Assembly (NCBI GenBank): GCA_018064755.1
Contig: JAGHUP010000002.1
Coordinates: 1 to 64,000 of the forward strand
Length of the DNA: 64,000 nucleotides
DNA from: Candidatus Crickella equi
GTDB taxonomy: Bacteria; Bacillota; Clostridia; Peptostreptococcales; Anaerovoracaceae
Direction: 5' to 3'
Within the stretch, counting starts at the first letter, position 1, and the number at the start of each line of letters is the position of its first letter. This document shows, piece by piece, positions 53,124-62,926 of the stretch. The notes under the pieces were generated by a model. It did no database searches and was not told where the DNA came from. It saw only the letters and a program-made list of their open reading frames with translations. Made by a program: the position numbers and the translations under genes.

Positions 53124-53152
53124 AGTATATATCTTATTTTACTAAATGTCAA
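53124..53152 (-). promoter_or_regulatory. Promoter of the XRE-membrane protein unit
   Basis: On the minus strand, a perfect -35 TTGACA, 17-base spacer and -10 TATACT. TTTACTAAATGT here faces ACATTTTGTTAAA at 53161, an imperfect dyad that could be the XRE operator. Confidence 0.8.
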
Positions 53153-53180
53153 ATATATATTACATTTTGTTAAATATTTT

Positions 53181-56100
53181 TTATTTCATTGCGATAGCTT
53201 CAGCCTTCTCGAATAGATACAGATAGGCTTCCTTGACCAAAACGCCAGTGCCCTCCTCGATAGCCTGCGAGTAGAGATTGACCTGCGTCTTGTACTCGCT
53301 AGGATTTACGTGACCGGACTTGTAGTCGACGAGAACCATCTGTCCGTCCTCTTCCCAGCAGCAGTCGATAACACCTTGAACCAAGATGTCTCTGCCCTGC
53401 CAGTTGGTCTTAAGAGTGAAGGCTTTCTCTTTCTTCAGCTTGCCTTCCTTGGCTGCCATAATAGCTCTCATTCCAAGTTCAGATCCGAAAAATGCTCTTA
53501 TCTTGGCAAGATCAAGTGTCTTGAACACATCTTCTTCAATGGCACCCTTGTCCAATAAGTCTCGCGCCGCATCATCAATGTAGCTTGAGCTAATCTTAGT
53601 AAAGTCAAGGTATTCCATTATCCTATGGTAAGCGATGCCTATATCGGCGGCGCTCGCCTTCTTCTTGTTATCTGTAATTCTCCAGAGATTTACTACTTCG
53701 TTATCTCCCTGAGTAGCTTCTGCCTCGCGTTCAGCTTTCAGTTCCTCGCGTCTTACTTCGCTTACAGAATACTTTGACTTGGCTTCGAGCTCTTCCTTGT
53801 AAGGATATTCGTAGCTAAGTCTTCTATCTATTTCCTCATATATCTTGAGGGTCTCTGGGCTCATCACTTTGGAGCGAGAAGCCAAGAGCTGCTGAACTCT
53901 TGTTGCGGACTGAGCTGGCTCAGTGCGCTCAAGTGGCTTTACATAATAGTCGTTATATTCAGTATCCAGGACTTCTCTCATTACCTTGAGGAAATTGTTA
54001 GGATTAGCTGAGAACTCGAGCAGTTTCTCTTCACTATCTACTGTTCCAACTAAGAACAACTTGTTGCGTGCACGAGTCATAGCAACATAGAGAACTCTAA
54101 GTTCTTCCTTGTAACTCTCTGCATTGCCCTTCGCATTGATAGCGCGCTGCATGATGCTCGATCTCCAGTAACGACGGTCCGGACTGACATAAGGCATAGC
54201 AACACCTAGCTCACTATCGAAAGAAAGCTTCATCTCATTATTATCCATACGGAAGTGGTGGCCAAGTCCGCCAACAATTACAAAAGGATACTCAAGACCC
54301 TTGCTCTTGTGAATTGTGGAAATACGAACGACATCGTCTTCCTGGCTGACCATGCTCGCCTGGCCATTCGAGATGTTCTTGGTCTTCATGACCTCGATGA
54401 ATCTAAGAAATGAGCTCAGCGAAGCAACAGTTCCCTCGCAGTACTGACGCGCCCTATCCACGAGGACTCTTAGGTTGGCCTGGCGACGGTCGCCGTCGAA
54501 CATCGCACCGACTCTCAGATAGTAACCGGAATCAACGAGCACCTTCCAGATGAAATCAGGCGTCGCCATCATATTGGACTTATCACGCCAGTCACGAATC
54601 TTCTCATAGGCGTAATTAACCTTCTCCTTCAGCGCCGCGTCATCGCCGTTCTCAGCGTACCAAGCAACAGCCTCCCAATAAGGCGGTCTGCGGTAGCCGA
54701 TCTCGGTATTGGCCACGTGCTGTCTGTGAGCGATACGAACGCTCGCGAGTTCCGCCGGTGTCCAGCCAAAAACTTCAGAATGAAGTGTCGCAATCAGCGG
54801 CACGTCACGTTTCATGTTATCTATGCAAGTGAACAGCGATAATGCGACTCCGATCTCGATAGTATCGAAATAATTATCAGCCTCTTCGATATGGGACTGA
54901 ACTTCGACATTTCGGAGAGCTCTCGCCATCACCTCACCGCGGACTTTGGTAGCACGGAATAGGATGACGATATCACGAGCTGCCGCTTTTCTAATCTCGC
55001 CAGTCTTGGTATCACAGAACTCTGTTCCGATTGTGTCACGGACCAGTTCAGCGATGTACTTAGCTTCGGCTTCTTCAACGCTGAGGTTCTCAATCTCTTC
55101 GCTCGCAGCATCTTCGTTCACAGCCTCGGCCTCTTCATCATCCAGCGAGGCCTTGGTCAGCACATGCACCTCAGGCTTGAAGTCGTACTCATCCTGATAA
55201 CCAGGGCCCTTGCTAAGTCCAGTGTATAACTGGGCACGGCTGTCATAGCCTTCCATGATGTTTGCGAAAACCTCATTGATGTATCTAATAGTTCCGTCAT
55301 TACTACGGAAGTTCATATTGAGGTCAATTGCAACAGCGTCCTCGCTCGCCTCACCTGAGTATTCGTTATAAACACGCTCGAAGATGGCTGGCTCAGCCTG
55401 TCTGAATCTATAGATACTCTGCTTAACATCGCCTACTTTGAAGATGTTATCCTTGTGAGCAAAGCAACTAATCAGGGTCTCCTGAATATTGTTAGTATCC
55501 TGATACTCGTCAATGAATATGTATTTAAATCTATTATAGAGAGTCTTGGCTGGCGTTTCCTTCTCGAGGATTTGAACAGCCAGATGTTCCATGTCCGCAA
55601 AGTCAAGAACACCAGCTTCTTTCTTGCGAGCCTGGTATCTCTCCTCGAAAGCCTTCATCAGGTTAAGATAATAGATAGTGTGCTCGTAAGTCGCATTCAT
55701 CTCCTGCAACCTTGTATCGAAGTCCGGCAGGAAGTAACGATTCACTATGCTGTTAACCGCGCTCTTGTAAACATTGCGGAGCGGAGTAATCTCCTTGCTG
55801 AAACTCTTGTAAGCCTCCTTGGCCCCCGCTTCTTCCTTGGTGAAGTACTTAGTGAAAGATCTAAGGTCAATCCACTCAATACCCTCAAGATGGTCTGCAA
55901 AAGCATCAGTCCATTCCCTCTTGGAGACCTTAGCCTTCAATGCACTAATCAGCTCATGCTCGCTTCCGAGCATCTGATAGAACTTGTTCTCGATTCCATT
56001 TATCACATAGAGATTCTTAATCTCTTCAATTGCCTTCAGTGCAGTATCCAGCGTGCGCTCCATATCCATGAGCATTGCTTCGGCTACTTTGCTCTGGCCA

Positions 56101-56726
56101 AAACCATCCCTCATGACGCGAAGGTTTTCGGCTGACTGCTCGGCCCAATCCCAGTAGTTGTGAATTGAACGGAGTTTGGCATATGACTTTAGAATGTCAT
56201 TCTTAAATTCATTCTCACTGCGCTCCTTGGAATATAGACGCAGGAAGGAACGGAACGAACCGCCTGCGATGAGATTGTCTGAGACAAAGGCCTCTTCAAA
56301 GAGGCCGTCCAGAGCCTCCCTCTGCATGAGCTCGCTCTGGACCTCATCGCAGGCCTTAAAATCAGGTTCAATATCTATCTCATAGAAGAACTCCTTGATA
56401 ACGCGCACAGCAAAACTATCGAAGGTTGAGATATAAGCCCTGTAGAGCTTGTTGAGTTGCTCGCGCATCTTAGCTCTATTCTCAGGATGCTCTTTCATTT
56501 CCTTCTTAATAGCCCTTGCTAGCTTAAGACGCATCTCCGCAGCGGCTGCCTTGGTAAAAGTCACTACAAGCATCTCATCAACATCAGCCTCACCCTTCAG
56601 AATGATATTGATGATCCTCTCAATCAGCACTGCGGTCTTGCCCGAACCGGCAGCCGCACTGACCAGTACCGACTTATCCAGCGTCTCAATCGCCCTATTC
56701 TGTTGTTCTGTAAATTTAACTCCCAT
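53181..56726 (-). CDS. addA: ATP-dependent helicase/nuclease AddA
   Basis: 1181 residues, close to the usual ~1200. UvrD-type helicase motifs: SAAAGSGKTAVLIERI (Walker A), FIDEYQDTN, GDVKQSIYRFRQAEP, and STIHKSKGLEYPFVIVGG. A RecB-type nuclease domain at the C-terminus has VLVDYKSGH. It processes double-strand ends with AddB, whose gene usually precedes addA; here gpmI is divergent upstream and no addB is in view. Single gene. Confidence 0.95.
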   Translation of the reverse strand: MGVKFTEQQNRAIETLDKSVLVSAAAGSGKTAVLIERIINIILKGEADVDEMLVVTFTKAAAAEMRLKLARAIKKEMKEHPENRAKMREQLNKLYRAYISTFDSFAVRVIKEFFYEIDIEPDFKACDEVQSELMQREALDGLFEEAFVSDNLIAGGSFRSFLRLYSKERSENEFKNDILKSYAKLRSIHNYWDWAEQSAENLRVMRDGFGQSKVAEAMLMDMERTLDTALKAIEEIKNLYVINGIENKFYQMLGSEHELISALKAKVSKREWTDAFADHLEGIEWIDLRSFTKYFTKEEAGAKEAYKSFSKEITPLRNVYKSAVNSIVNRYFLPDFDTRLQEMNATYEHTIYYLNLMKAFEERYQARKKEAGVLDFADMEHLAVQILEKETPAKTLYNRFKYIFIDEYQDTNNIQETLISCFAHKDNIFKVGDVKQSIYRFRQAEPAIFERVYNEYSGEASEDAVAIDLNMNFRSNDGTIRYINEVFANIMEGYDSRAQLYTGLSKGPGYQDEYDFKPEVHVLTKASLDDEEAEAVNEDAASEEIENLSVEEAEAKYIAELVRDTIGTEFCDTKTGEIRKAAARDIVILFRATKVRGEVMARALRNVEVQSHIEEADNYFDTIEIGVALSLFTCIDNMKRDVPLIATLHSEVFGWTPAELASVRIAHRQHVANTEIGYRRPPYWEAVAWYAENGDDAALKEKVNYAYEKIRDWRDKSNMMATPDFIWKVLVDSGYYLRVGAMFDGDRRQANLRVLVDRARQYCEGTVASLSSFLRFIEVMKTKNISNGQASMVSQEDDVVRISTIHKSKGLEYPFVIVGGLGHHFRMDNNEMKLSFDSELGVAMPYVSPDRRYWRSSIMQRAINAKGNAESYKEELRVLYVAMTRARNKLFLVGTVDSEEKLLEFSANPNNFLKVMREVLDTEYNDYYVKPLERTEPAQSATRVQQLLASRSKVMSPETLKIYEEIDRRLSYEYPYKEELEAKSKYSVSEVRREELKAEREAEATQGDNEVVNLWRITDNKKKASAADIGIAYHRIMEYLDFTKISSSYIDDAARDLLDKGAIEEDVFKTLDLAKIRAFFGSELGMRAIMAAKEGKLKKEKAFTLKTNWQGRDILVQGVIDCCWEEDGQMVLVDYKSGHVNPSEYKTQVNLYSQAIEEGTGVLVKEAYLYLFEKAEAIAMK

Positions 56727-56749
56727 TACGAGATAATTTTACCATATTG

Positions 56750-56758
56750 TGATATACT
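56750..56758 (+). promoter_or_regulatory. gpmI extended -10 promoter
   Basis: TGATATACT, preceded by ATTG as at punA (210-218). It lies about 37 bases before the ATG. Confidence 0.55.
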
Positions 56759-56795
56759 AATTGAGTAATTTTTTAGACATTAATCGAGGTGAAAT

Positions 56796-58313
56796 ATGAA
56801 ACATAGACCTACAATGTTAATGATTCTCGATGGATACGGAATCCGTGAGAACAACGATGGTAACGCAATCGCTGCAGCCAAAAAACCTAACCTTGACCGC
56901 ATCTTTGCCAACTATCCATTTATTACAATCGAAGCAAGTGGTGAACCTGTTGGACTTCCTGCTGGACAAATGGGAAATTCCGAAGTTGGTCACCTTAACA
57001 TAGGCGCAGGCAACGTTATCTACCAGAACCTGCTGAAGATCACAAGAGCCGTTCAGTCCGGCACATTCTTCGAGAACGAGAGACTTCTCGCAGCTATGAA
57101 CAACGCCAAGCTCGAGGGTCGCACACTTCACGTAATGGGTCTCGTATCTGACGGTGGAGTACACAGTCACTTTGAGCACCTGAAAGCCGTCCTCGACATG
57201 GCTAAGAAGAACAATGTTCCTGAAGTAATCGTTCACTGCTACCTCGACGGACGTGACGTTCCACCACAGAGCGCGATGGACTACCTCGGACCTCTCGAGG
57301 ACTATATGAAGGAAATCGGTCTCGGCAAAATCGGCATTATCTCCGGTCGTTTCTACGCGATGGACCGTGACAAGAGATGGGAGCGTCTCGTTAAGGCTTA
57401 CGACGCACTCACTTTGAGCGAAGGCCTCACTGCCAAGGATGCTAAGGACGCAATCGATCAGTCCTATGCCAAGGGCGAATTCGATGAGTTCGTTCTACCA
57501 ACTATCGTTAACGCTGTTCCTATCAAGGACAACGATTCCGTAGTATTCATCAACTTCAGACCTGACCGTGCTCGTGAGATCACTCGTGCACTCGTAGATC
57601 CTGATTTTGCTGATATGGAGCGCAAGAAGAAAGTCAGCGGACTCACTTATGTCTGCATGGCTGAATACGATGCAACAATGCCTAACGTAACAGTTGCCTT
57701 CCCACCAGAAGAAGTTGACCCAACTCTGGGCAAGACTATCGCAGATCTCGGCCTCAAGCAGCTCAGAATTGCTGAGACAGAGAAATATGCTCACGTAACA
57801 TTCTTCTTCAACGGCGGTGTTGAAGCTCCTAACAAGAACGAGGATCGTATACTGATCAAATCACCATCAGTTGCAACTTATGACCTGCAGCCAGAGATGT
57901 CTGCTCCAGAAGTTGCTAAGACTGTTATCGAGAAAATCAACGAGGACATCTACGATGTCATCATCCTGAACTTTGCTAACCCAGATATGGTTGGTCATAC
58001 AGGAGTATTCGATGCAGCCGTTCAGGCTATCGAAACCCTCGACGGACTTGTTGGACAGATCGAGGAAGCTATCCTCGCTCACGATGGCCAGATCCTGCTC
58101 ACTGCCGACCACGGCAACGCAGACTACATGGTAGACGAATTCGGCAACGTTGTAACTAAACATTCAACTTCCCTAGTACCTCTCTGCCACATCTGCAAAG
58201 AGCCAGTACCATTCAAGAAGTCAACCGGCAAACTCGCCGACATCGCGCCAACCCTCCTCACCCTCATGGGCGTCGAGGTACCATCCGGCATGGAAGGCGA
58301 CGTACTTATCTAA
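56796..58313 (+). CDS. gpmI: 2,3-bisphosphoglycerate-independent phosphoglycerate mutase
   Basis: 505 residues, Mn-dependent alkaline-phosphatase superfamily. MLILDGYG (metal Asp), GNSEVGHLNIGAG with the catalytic Ser (about 66), LTADHGNADYM and TKHSTSLVP for metal ligands. It interconverts 3- and 2-phosphoglycerate in glycolysis. Own promoter and terminator, monocistronic. Confidence 0.96.
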   Translation: MKHRPTMLMILDGYGIRENNDGNAIAAAKKPNLDRIFANYPFITIEASGEPVGLPAGQMGNSEVGHLNIGAGNVIYQNLLKITRAVQSGTFFENERLLAAMNNAKLEGRTLHVMGLVSDGGVHSHFEHLKAVLDMAKKNNVPEVIVHCYLDGRDVPPQSAMDYLGPLEDYMKEIGLGKIGIISGRFYAMDRDKRWERLVKAYDALTLSEGLTAKDAKDAIDQSYAKGEFDEFVLPTIVNAVPIKDNDSVVFINFRPDRAREITRALVDPDFADMERKKKVSGLTYVCMAEYDATMPNVTVAFPPEEVDPTLGKTIADLGLKQLRIAETEKYAHVTFFFNGGVEAPNKNEDRILIKSPSVATYDLQPEMSAPEVAKTVIEKINEDIYDVIILNFANPDMVGHTGVFDAAVQAIETLDGLVGQIEEAILAHDGQILLTADHGNADYMVDEFGNVVTKHSTSLVPLCHICKEPVPFKKSTGKLADIAPTLLTLMGVEVPSGMEGDVLI

Positions 58314-58322
58314 CAAAACAAC

Positions 58323-58380
58323 AAAGACAGTTACCAACAAGCATGATCAATCGTTTCAGATCATTGGTAACTGTCTTTTT
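58323..58380 (+). terminator. gpmI terminator
   Basis: A 15-bp perfect stem AAAGACAGTTACCAA/TTGGTAACTGTCTTT followed by more Ts. It has the same core arm AGACAGTTACC as the aroQ terminator downstream. Confidence 0.85.
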
Positions 58381-58392
58381 TCATACAATGAA

Positions 58393-58442
58393 GAAAATCG
58401 CGACATATTACGCAATAAAACAATGCTTTTTCTGCGATTTTC
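58393..58442. repeat. Inverted repeat between the two terminators
   Basis: GAAAATCGC/GCGATTTTC, 9 bp, 32-base loop. Role unknown. Confidence 0.5.
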
Positions 58443-58469
58443 CCATTTAAAAAATACAAATCTACCAAA

Positions 58470-58523
58470 AAGACAGTTACCTCACAACGCTGTGCCTTGA
58501 ATTTTTCAAGCGGTAACTGTCTT
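58470..58523 (-). terminator. Terminator of the aro operon
   Basis: A 12-bp stem AAGACAGTTACC/GGTAACTGTCTT, with TTTTGG after it on the minus strand. Confidence 0.8.
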
Positions 58524-58535
58524 CCTATTTTTTCA

Positions 58536-58961
58536 CTATTTTGATGATAGCATATCTATGGCTTCAATGTAGCCGTCAAATCCGTGTCCGGAGATTGTCG
58601 CAATCGCAACCTCTCTAACATATGATATCTTTCTATATTCTTCCCTCTCATCGACGTCAGAAATATGAACCTCAACGCAAGGAATACCAACTGCTTTCAG
58701 CGCATCTAGAATCGCGATACTCGTATGTGTATAGGCAGCCGGATTGATAACGATGCCCTCAACTTTGTCGTAATAAGCCTTCTGAATTGCATCAACAATC
58801 TCGCCTTCTATATTAGACTGGAAGAAGTCGAGTTCGTGCTCACTACCTCTCTCAGCCTTGATGTACGAGAGTAGATCATCATAAGTCTTCGCGCCATAGA
58901 TCTCAGGCTCACGCACGCCGAGCATATTCATATTTGGTCCATTAATTACTAGAATCTTCAT
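58536..58961 (-). CDS. aroQ: Type II 3-dehydroquinate dehydratase
   Basis: 141 residues, usual length. NGPNMNMLGVREPEIYG at the start with catalytic Tyr and Arg, FFQSNIEGEIVDAIQ, NPAAYTHTSIAI with the His, and VEVHISD. It converts 3-dehydroquinate to 3-dehydroshikimate. Last gene of the aro operon, 24 bases after the aroE-aroK fusion. Confidence 0.95.
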   Translation of the reverse strand: MKILVINGPNMNMLGVREPEIYGAKTYDDLLSYIKAERGSEHELDFFQSNIEGEIVDAIQKAYYDKVEGIVINPAAYTHTSIAILDALKAVGIPCVEVHISDVDEREEYRKISYVREVAIATISGHGFDGYIEAIDMLSSK

Positions 58962-58985
58962 GCGTCGATTAGTCTTGCGCCTTCC

Positions 58986-60362
58986 TTATACCCACTTATT
59001 TCCTGCGATATCGAAGATGTATTTCTCGATGATGGCCTTAACATGGAACACGAACACCTTCATGTCGTAGCCGTAAGAATTCTTACCACCCTTCTTGTCC
59101 ACGCTGGTGCCAAAAGTCTCATTGTTTGGAATCGAGATGTCAGCGACTCTGCGATAGATGCTGTCTCTCTGGTTGTAGAGTTCCTCCACTCCAGTTTCCT
59201 GACTGATTGGACGGCCCTTGGTTGCCAGCATATTCAGAGGTCTCTTCATATATACAACGATACCATTGGACTTCAGCAAATCCCTATTAACAGGATTAAG
59301 AATTGAGCCGCCACCTGTAGCGATTACAGCGCGGTTATTCTTGCTAGCTTCGAGAACTGCCTGGTGCTCTATCTGACGGAAGTATTCTTCGCCCTTGCCG
59401 CCTTCAGCTAGAACGTTCTCGATTGTATCTCCCATCAGTTCCTCTGTCATCTGATCGATGTCGATGAATTTAAGTTTGAGCTCATGAGCATATCTTCTGA
59501 AGATAGTTGTCTTGCCACTTCCAGGCATTCCAATTGCAACGATGTTCAGCTGTCTTGCCAGCATCTTTCTCTTGATAGCACTGGTTGCCACCTTCTCGAA
59601 CAGCGAAATATTATTGGAACTCTTCCATATATTTCTAGAACCAATTGCCTGGTGAATCAGCATCTCAAGGCCACTGGCTGTCTTGCATCCTGTCAGCCTT
59701 CTCGCATCCTGCAGGAACTTAGTTCTATAAGGATTGTAAACCATATCCATTGCTAGCTCGAGTGCCGCAAAAACTCTAACCGAGTTGCCTGTCTCGCTCA
59801 GCACCGACTTGTCGATAGTATCCAGGCCACCGACAGGTGTTGCGTTAATAATTACCTGTGTGTCGCAGTGCTTGTCGAGCTCGTTATACGAGATGATCTG
59901 GATGCCTTCAGGCATATTTGTTCTTAAAGCTTCAAGTGTTCTGGATACAAAGATGATCTCGCGAGCTCCTGCATCAGCAAGACCGACGGCGGCCGCTTTG
60001 GCAGCACCGCCGGTACCGAAGATCATGCACTTTCTACCATTTACTCTATCCCCTACTGACTCCTTAAATCCATGAACATCAGTATTAAAACCAATCAACA
60101 TACCATTAGGCATACGCTTGATACAGTTGACTGCGTGAACTTGTCTAGCTTTATCCGAAAGCTCATCGAGCATTGGAAGTACTGTTTCCTTGTAAGGAAT
60201 TGTCACATTAAAACCGTCATAGCTAGTATCTGCCAGGACTGCCTTAAGTTCCTCTTTGTCCTGAACATTAATCAGGTCGTATTCATAGTCTCCAATTATC
60301 TTGTGCAGAAATGGAGATTGACTATACGATATATTCTTGCCTATTAAACCGTACTTAGACAT
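58986..60362 (-). CDS. Shikimate dehydrogenase-shikimate kinase fusion (AroE-AroK)
   Basis: 458 residues. Residues 1-275 are AroE: ISYSQSPFLHK shikimate site, FNVTIPYKE with the catalytic Lys, FGTGGAAKAAAVGLADAG for NADP. Residues 285-440 are AroK: GMPGSGKTTIFR (Walker A), DIDQM, ATGGGSIL. The fused enzyme carries out two consecutive steps (reduction of 3-dehydroshikimate, then phosphorylation). The linker is short. The start ATG lies 26 bases after the chorismate mutase stop. Confidence 0.93.
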   Translation of the reverse strand: MSKYGLIGKNISYSQSPFLHKIIGDYEYDLINVQDKEELKAVLADTSYDGFNVTIPYKETVLPMLDELSDKARQVHAVNCIKRMPNGMLIGFNTDVHGFKESVGDRVNGRKCMIFGTGGAAKAAAVGLADAGAREIIFVSRTLEALRTNMPEGIQIISYNELDKHCDTQVIINATPVGGLDTIDKSVLSETGNSVRVFAALELAMDMVYNPYRTKFLQDARRLTGCKTASGLEMLIHQAIGSRNIWKSSNNISLFEKVATSAIKRKMLARQLNIVAIGMPGSGKTTIFRRYAHELKLKFIDIDQMTEELMGDTIENVLAEGGKGEEYFRQIEHQAVLEASKNNRAVIATGGGSILNPVNRDLLKSNGIVVYMKRPLNMLATKGRPISQETGVEELYNQRDSIYRRVADISIPNNETFGTSVDKKGGKNSYGYDMKVFVFHVKAIIEKYIFDIAGNKWV

Positions 60363-60388
60363 TTATTATTGTCTTCCCCCGAAAAAAT

Positions 60389-60688
60389 TTACTCGGCGTC
60401 ATCTCCGAAGAGCTGGCTCTGATATGACTTCGATAGGTCTGCCAAAGTCAAATAGAGTTTGCTCGTATATCCCGATAATTCGTCCTCAACATTCTTCGCA
60501 ATTTTGTCGAGCTTCGCTTTCTCGCGGTCGACATCTAAGATGGACTTGCCGCTTGCCTTCTTGACCTTGGCAATCTCTGCGGACAGTGCCATTCTCTCTC
60601 TAAAGCTATCCAAGATTTTCTTGTCTACTGCATCGATTTCCTCGCGCAGCTGCTCCAGATTCATTCCTTCGTATTTGTTATCAGCCAT
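60389..60688 (-). CDS. Chorismate mutase, AroQ class
   Basis: 99 residues, all helical. LEQLREEIDAVDKKILDSF, then MALSAEIAKVKK and DVDREK carry the active-site Arg and Lys of the small AroQ fold. It turns chorismate into prephenate for Phe and Tyr. Stand-alone, not fused to prephenate dehydratase. Nine bases after aroC. Confidence 0.88.
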   Translation of the reverse strand: MADNKYEGMNLEQLREEIDAVDKKILDSFRERMALSAEIAKVKKASGKSILDVDREKAKLDKIAKNVEDELSGYTSKLYLTLADLSKSYQSQLFGDDAE

Positions 60689-60697
60689 TACAGCCTC

Positions 60698-61702
60698 CTA
60701 TTCCGCAATCAGTCGGTCATACAGCACCAAAGCCGCCATTGCTTCAACAACAGGCATTACCCTTGGGACTATGCAAACGTCGTGCCTGCCACCTGCACTA
60801 ATTACAGTTTCTTCCATCTTCTCAATATCTACGGTCTTCTGCTCAAGAGCAATTGTTGGAACTGGCTTGAAAGCGACATTCAGCGTAATATTCATACCAG
60901 TGCTGATGCCACCGCTAATTCCGCCCTGCTTGTTGCTCCTGCTTACAATCTCACCGTCTCTTAAGAAGTACTCATCGTTATTGGTTGAACCTCTCCAATA
61001 AGTGCCCTCGAATCCGCTGCCAAATTCCACGCCTTTGGCTGATGGGATTGCGAGCATTGCTCTGGCGAGGTCACCCTCGAGCCCATCCATTCCAGGACCG
61101 CCGATGCCTCTTGGATAATTCTTAACCACGCAGCCGACGATGCCTCCGCAGGAATCGCCTTCTGATGCAATCTCCTCTATACGCTGGACGAACTCTGCTT
61201 CATCCTCTTCATCAAGAAAAGCAGTAGTCATCCCCCCCATCTGAAGGATGTATGAATTTATCTCAACACCCTGCTGCTCAAGTAACTGTTTGGCGATTCC
61301 GCCAGCGAGACACATGGCTGCTGTCATTCTTCCGGAGAATTCTCCGCCGCCCGGCTTTAAGCCTTCAGCCCCATACTTGAGATAAGCACCCAAATCTGCA
61401 TGACCAGGTCTAAGAACAGTTCTTAGCTTGTCATAGTCCTGGCTCCTGACATCTTTATTGTCGATGTGAGCCTTGATGGTAGTTCCAATCTCATCGAATT
61501 CGGCAATATCAGGCTCGTGTCTGCCCGTACCCACCAGTTCTGAGATGTAGCTGCCATCGCCGTGACGTCTATCCATGAAGGCCTGCAGTTCTTCTCTATC
61601 GAATCTTGCACCCTTAGGCAGTCCGGCAATCTCAACATCGATTCTCTTGGAATGAGATTCGCCCTCTATATTAACTTGAATCTTGTTAAAGTTTAACTTC
61701 AT
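60698..61702 (-). CDS. aroC: Chorismate synthase, short form
   Basis: 334 residues, shorter than the common 350-390. EGESHSKRI keeps the first catalytic His, RPGHADL the second region, and GGRHDVCIVPRVMPVVEAM the FMN-site end. The N-terminal part is divergent (NIEGESHS rather than TAGESHG). It converts EPSP to chorismate with reduced FMN. Six bases after aroA. Confidence 0.92.
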   Translation of the reverse strand: MKLNFNKIQVNIEGESHSKRIDVEIAGLPKGARFDREELQAFMDRRHGDGSYISELVGTGRHEPDIAEFDEIGTTIKAHIDNKDVRSQDYDKLRTVLRPGHADLGAYLKYGAEGLKPGGGEFSGRMTAAMCLAGGIAKQLLEQQGVEINSYILQMGGMTTAFLDEEDEAEFVQRIEEIASEGDSCGGIVGCVVKNYPRGIGGPGMDGLEGDLARAMLAIPSAKGVEFGSGFEGTYWRGSTNNDEYFLRDGEIVSRSNKQGGISGGISTGMNITLNVAFKPVPTIALEQKTVDIEKMEETVISAGGRHDVCIVPRVMPVVEAMAALVLYDRLIAE

Positions 61703-61708
61703 TCTTTA

Positions 61709-62917
61709 TTACTCAGCTATGCCACCGAGTTTCTTAATATCTTCGAAGAAAGTTGGATATGATTTGCTGATAGCCTCAGCTCCATCAACCTTGACAGGCT
61801 GATTAGTCAGAAGCGATGCCATTGTTGCCAGCATTACCATTCTGTGATCGCCATAGGTATCAATTGCTTCATCAGTTCCTGGAATACTTTCGCCATTAGT
61901 TCCTCTAATAACCAAGCTTTCCTTGTTAACTCCAATGTGAATATCTGCACCGAGTTTAAAGAGAATATCGTTGATTGCCTGGAGTCTGTCACACTCTTTC
62001 TTCTTAAGTCTGCTAGCATTATCTATTACTGTAACCAGACCCGACTTTACTGCTCTAAGAGCAATGACTGGTGCGAGATCTGGACAATCGCTTACATCAA
62101 ATTTAACTGTACGAGGATGCTTCTCATCTCCGTACATCTCGAAGATTGACTCCTCAATTGCATACTCATTCAGGATATCTATAATCTGTCTGTCTCCCTG
62201 AATTGAGTCTGATGCAAGGCCTTTAACCTTGAGTCTGCCGCCGAGAATATCGTTAGCTACAACCCACATCGCACCGTTGGACCAGTCGCCTTCAATAACC
62301 TTGTCACCACGGCCCATATCGAAGGCTTTGATAACCTTCTCTGTCATATCTACATAAGCAGAAGACTGGAGTTCATCCTCAATGCATACCCATACGTCGC
62401 CCTCAACCTTGTCACTGGCGAGCATAAGTCCACTGATGAACTGTGAGCTGATGTTGCCTGGAATCATATAGTCGCCTTCTTCAAGCTTGCCCTCAACGTG
62501 GAATGTTCTGGACTTGCCGTCTTCTGACATTGTATCTGTAATGACTGCGCCGTGCTCTTCGAGTTCATCTGTGAAAGCCTTCATAGGTCTGTTAACAAGG
62601 CTATCTTCAGCGATAACATCAGCGGCAAGTCCCATTGCAGCTACCAATGGAACCATAAATCTAAGAGTTGTTCCACTTTCATGGCAATTCAGCTTTAGAA
62701 CCTCGTCCTTGTCCTCTCCATCGATGATTGCGAGCAAGCAGTCTCTTGTTGCTCTTACATCATCTGAAAGCACACCAACTCTCTTCTCTACATCTCTGAT
62801 TGCATCATAATCATCATCAAGATATGAACATATCAGATAACGATGGAGAATTGATTTGGAAGCCGGAATAATAACTTCGCCTTTTAATTTCTTACAGTCA
62901 ACTACGATACTACTCAT
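61709..62917 (-). CDS. aroA: 5-enolpyruvylshikimate-3-phosphate synthase
   Basis: 402 residues. Usual markers: PASKSILHRYLI (shikimate-3-phosphate site), HESGTTLRFMVPL, and DTYGDHRMVM near the end. The second residue after SGTT region differs from the class I LPGSKS consensus, as in other Clostridia. Nine bases after aroF. Confidence 0.94.
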   Translation of the reverse strand: MSSIVVDCKKLKGEVIIPASKSILHRYLICSYLDDDYDAIRDVEKRVGVLSDDVRATRDCLLAIIDGEDKDEVLKLNCHESGTTLRFMVPLVAAMGLAADVIAEDSLVNRPMKAFTDELEEHGAVITDTMSEDGKSRTFHVEGKLEEGDYMIPGNISSQFISGLMLASDKVEGDVWVCIEDELQSSAYVDMTEKVIKAFDMGRGDKVIEGDWSNGAMWVVANDILGGRLKVKGLASDSIQGDRQIIDILNEYAIEESIFEMYGDEKHPRTVKFDVSDCPDLAPVIALRAVKSGLVTVIDNASRLKKKECDRLQAINDILFKLGADIHIGVNKESLVIRGTNGESIPGTDEAIDTYGDHRMVMLATMASLLTNQPVKVDGAEAISKSYPTFFEDIKKLGGIAE

Positions 62918-62926
62918 GTCTATTTC

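Noticed and set aside
55455-56135. 226-residue plus-strand ORF inside addA
   Set aside because: Antisense to a well-conserved helicase; composition is that of a complement frame.
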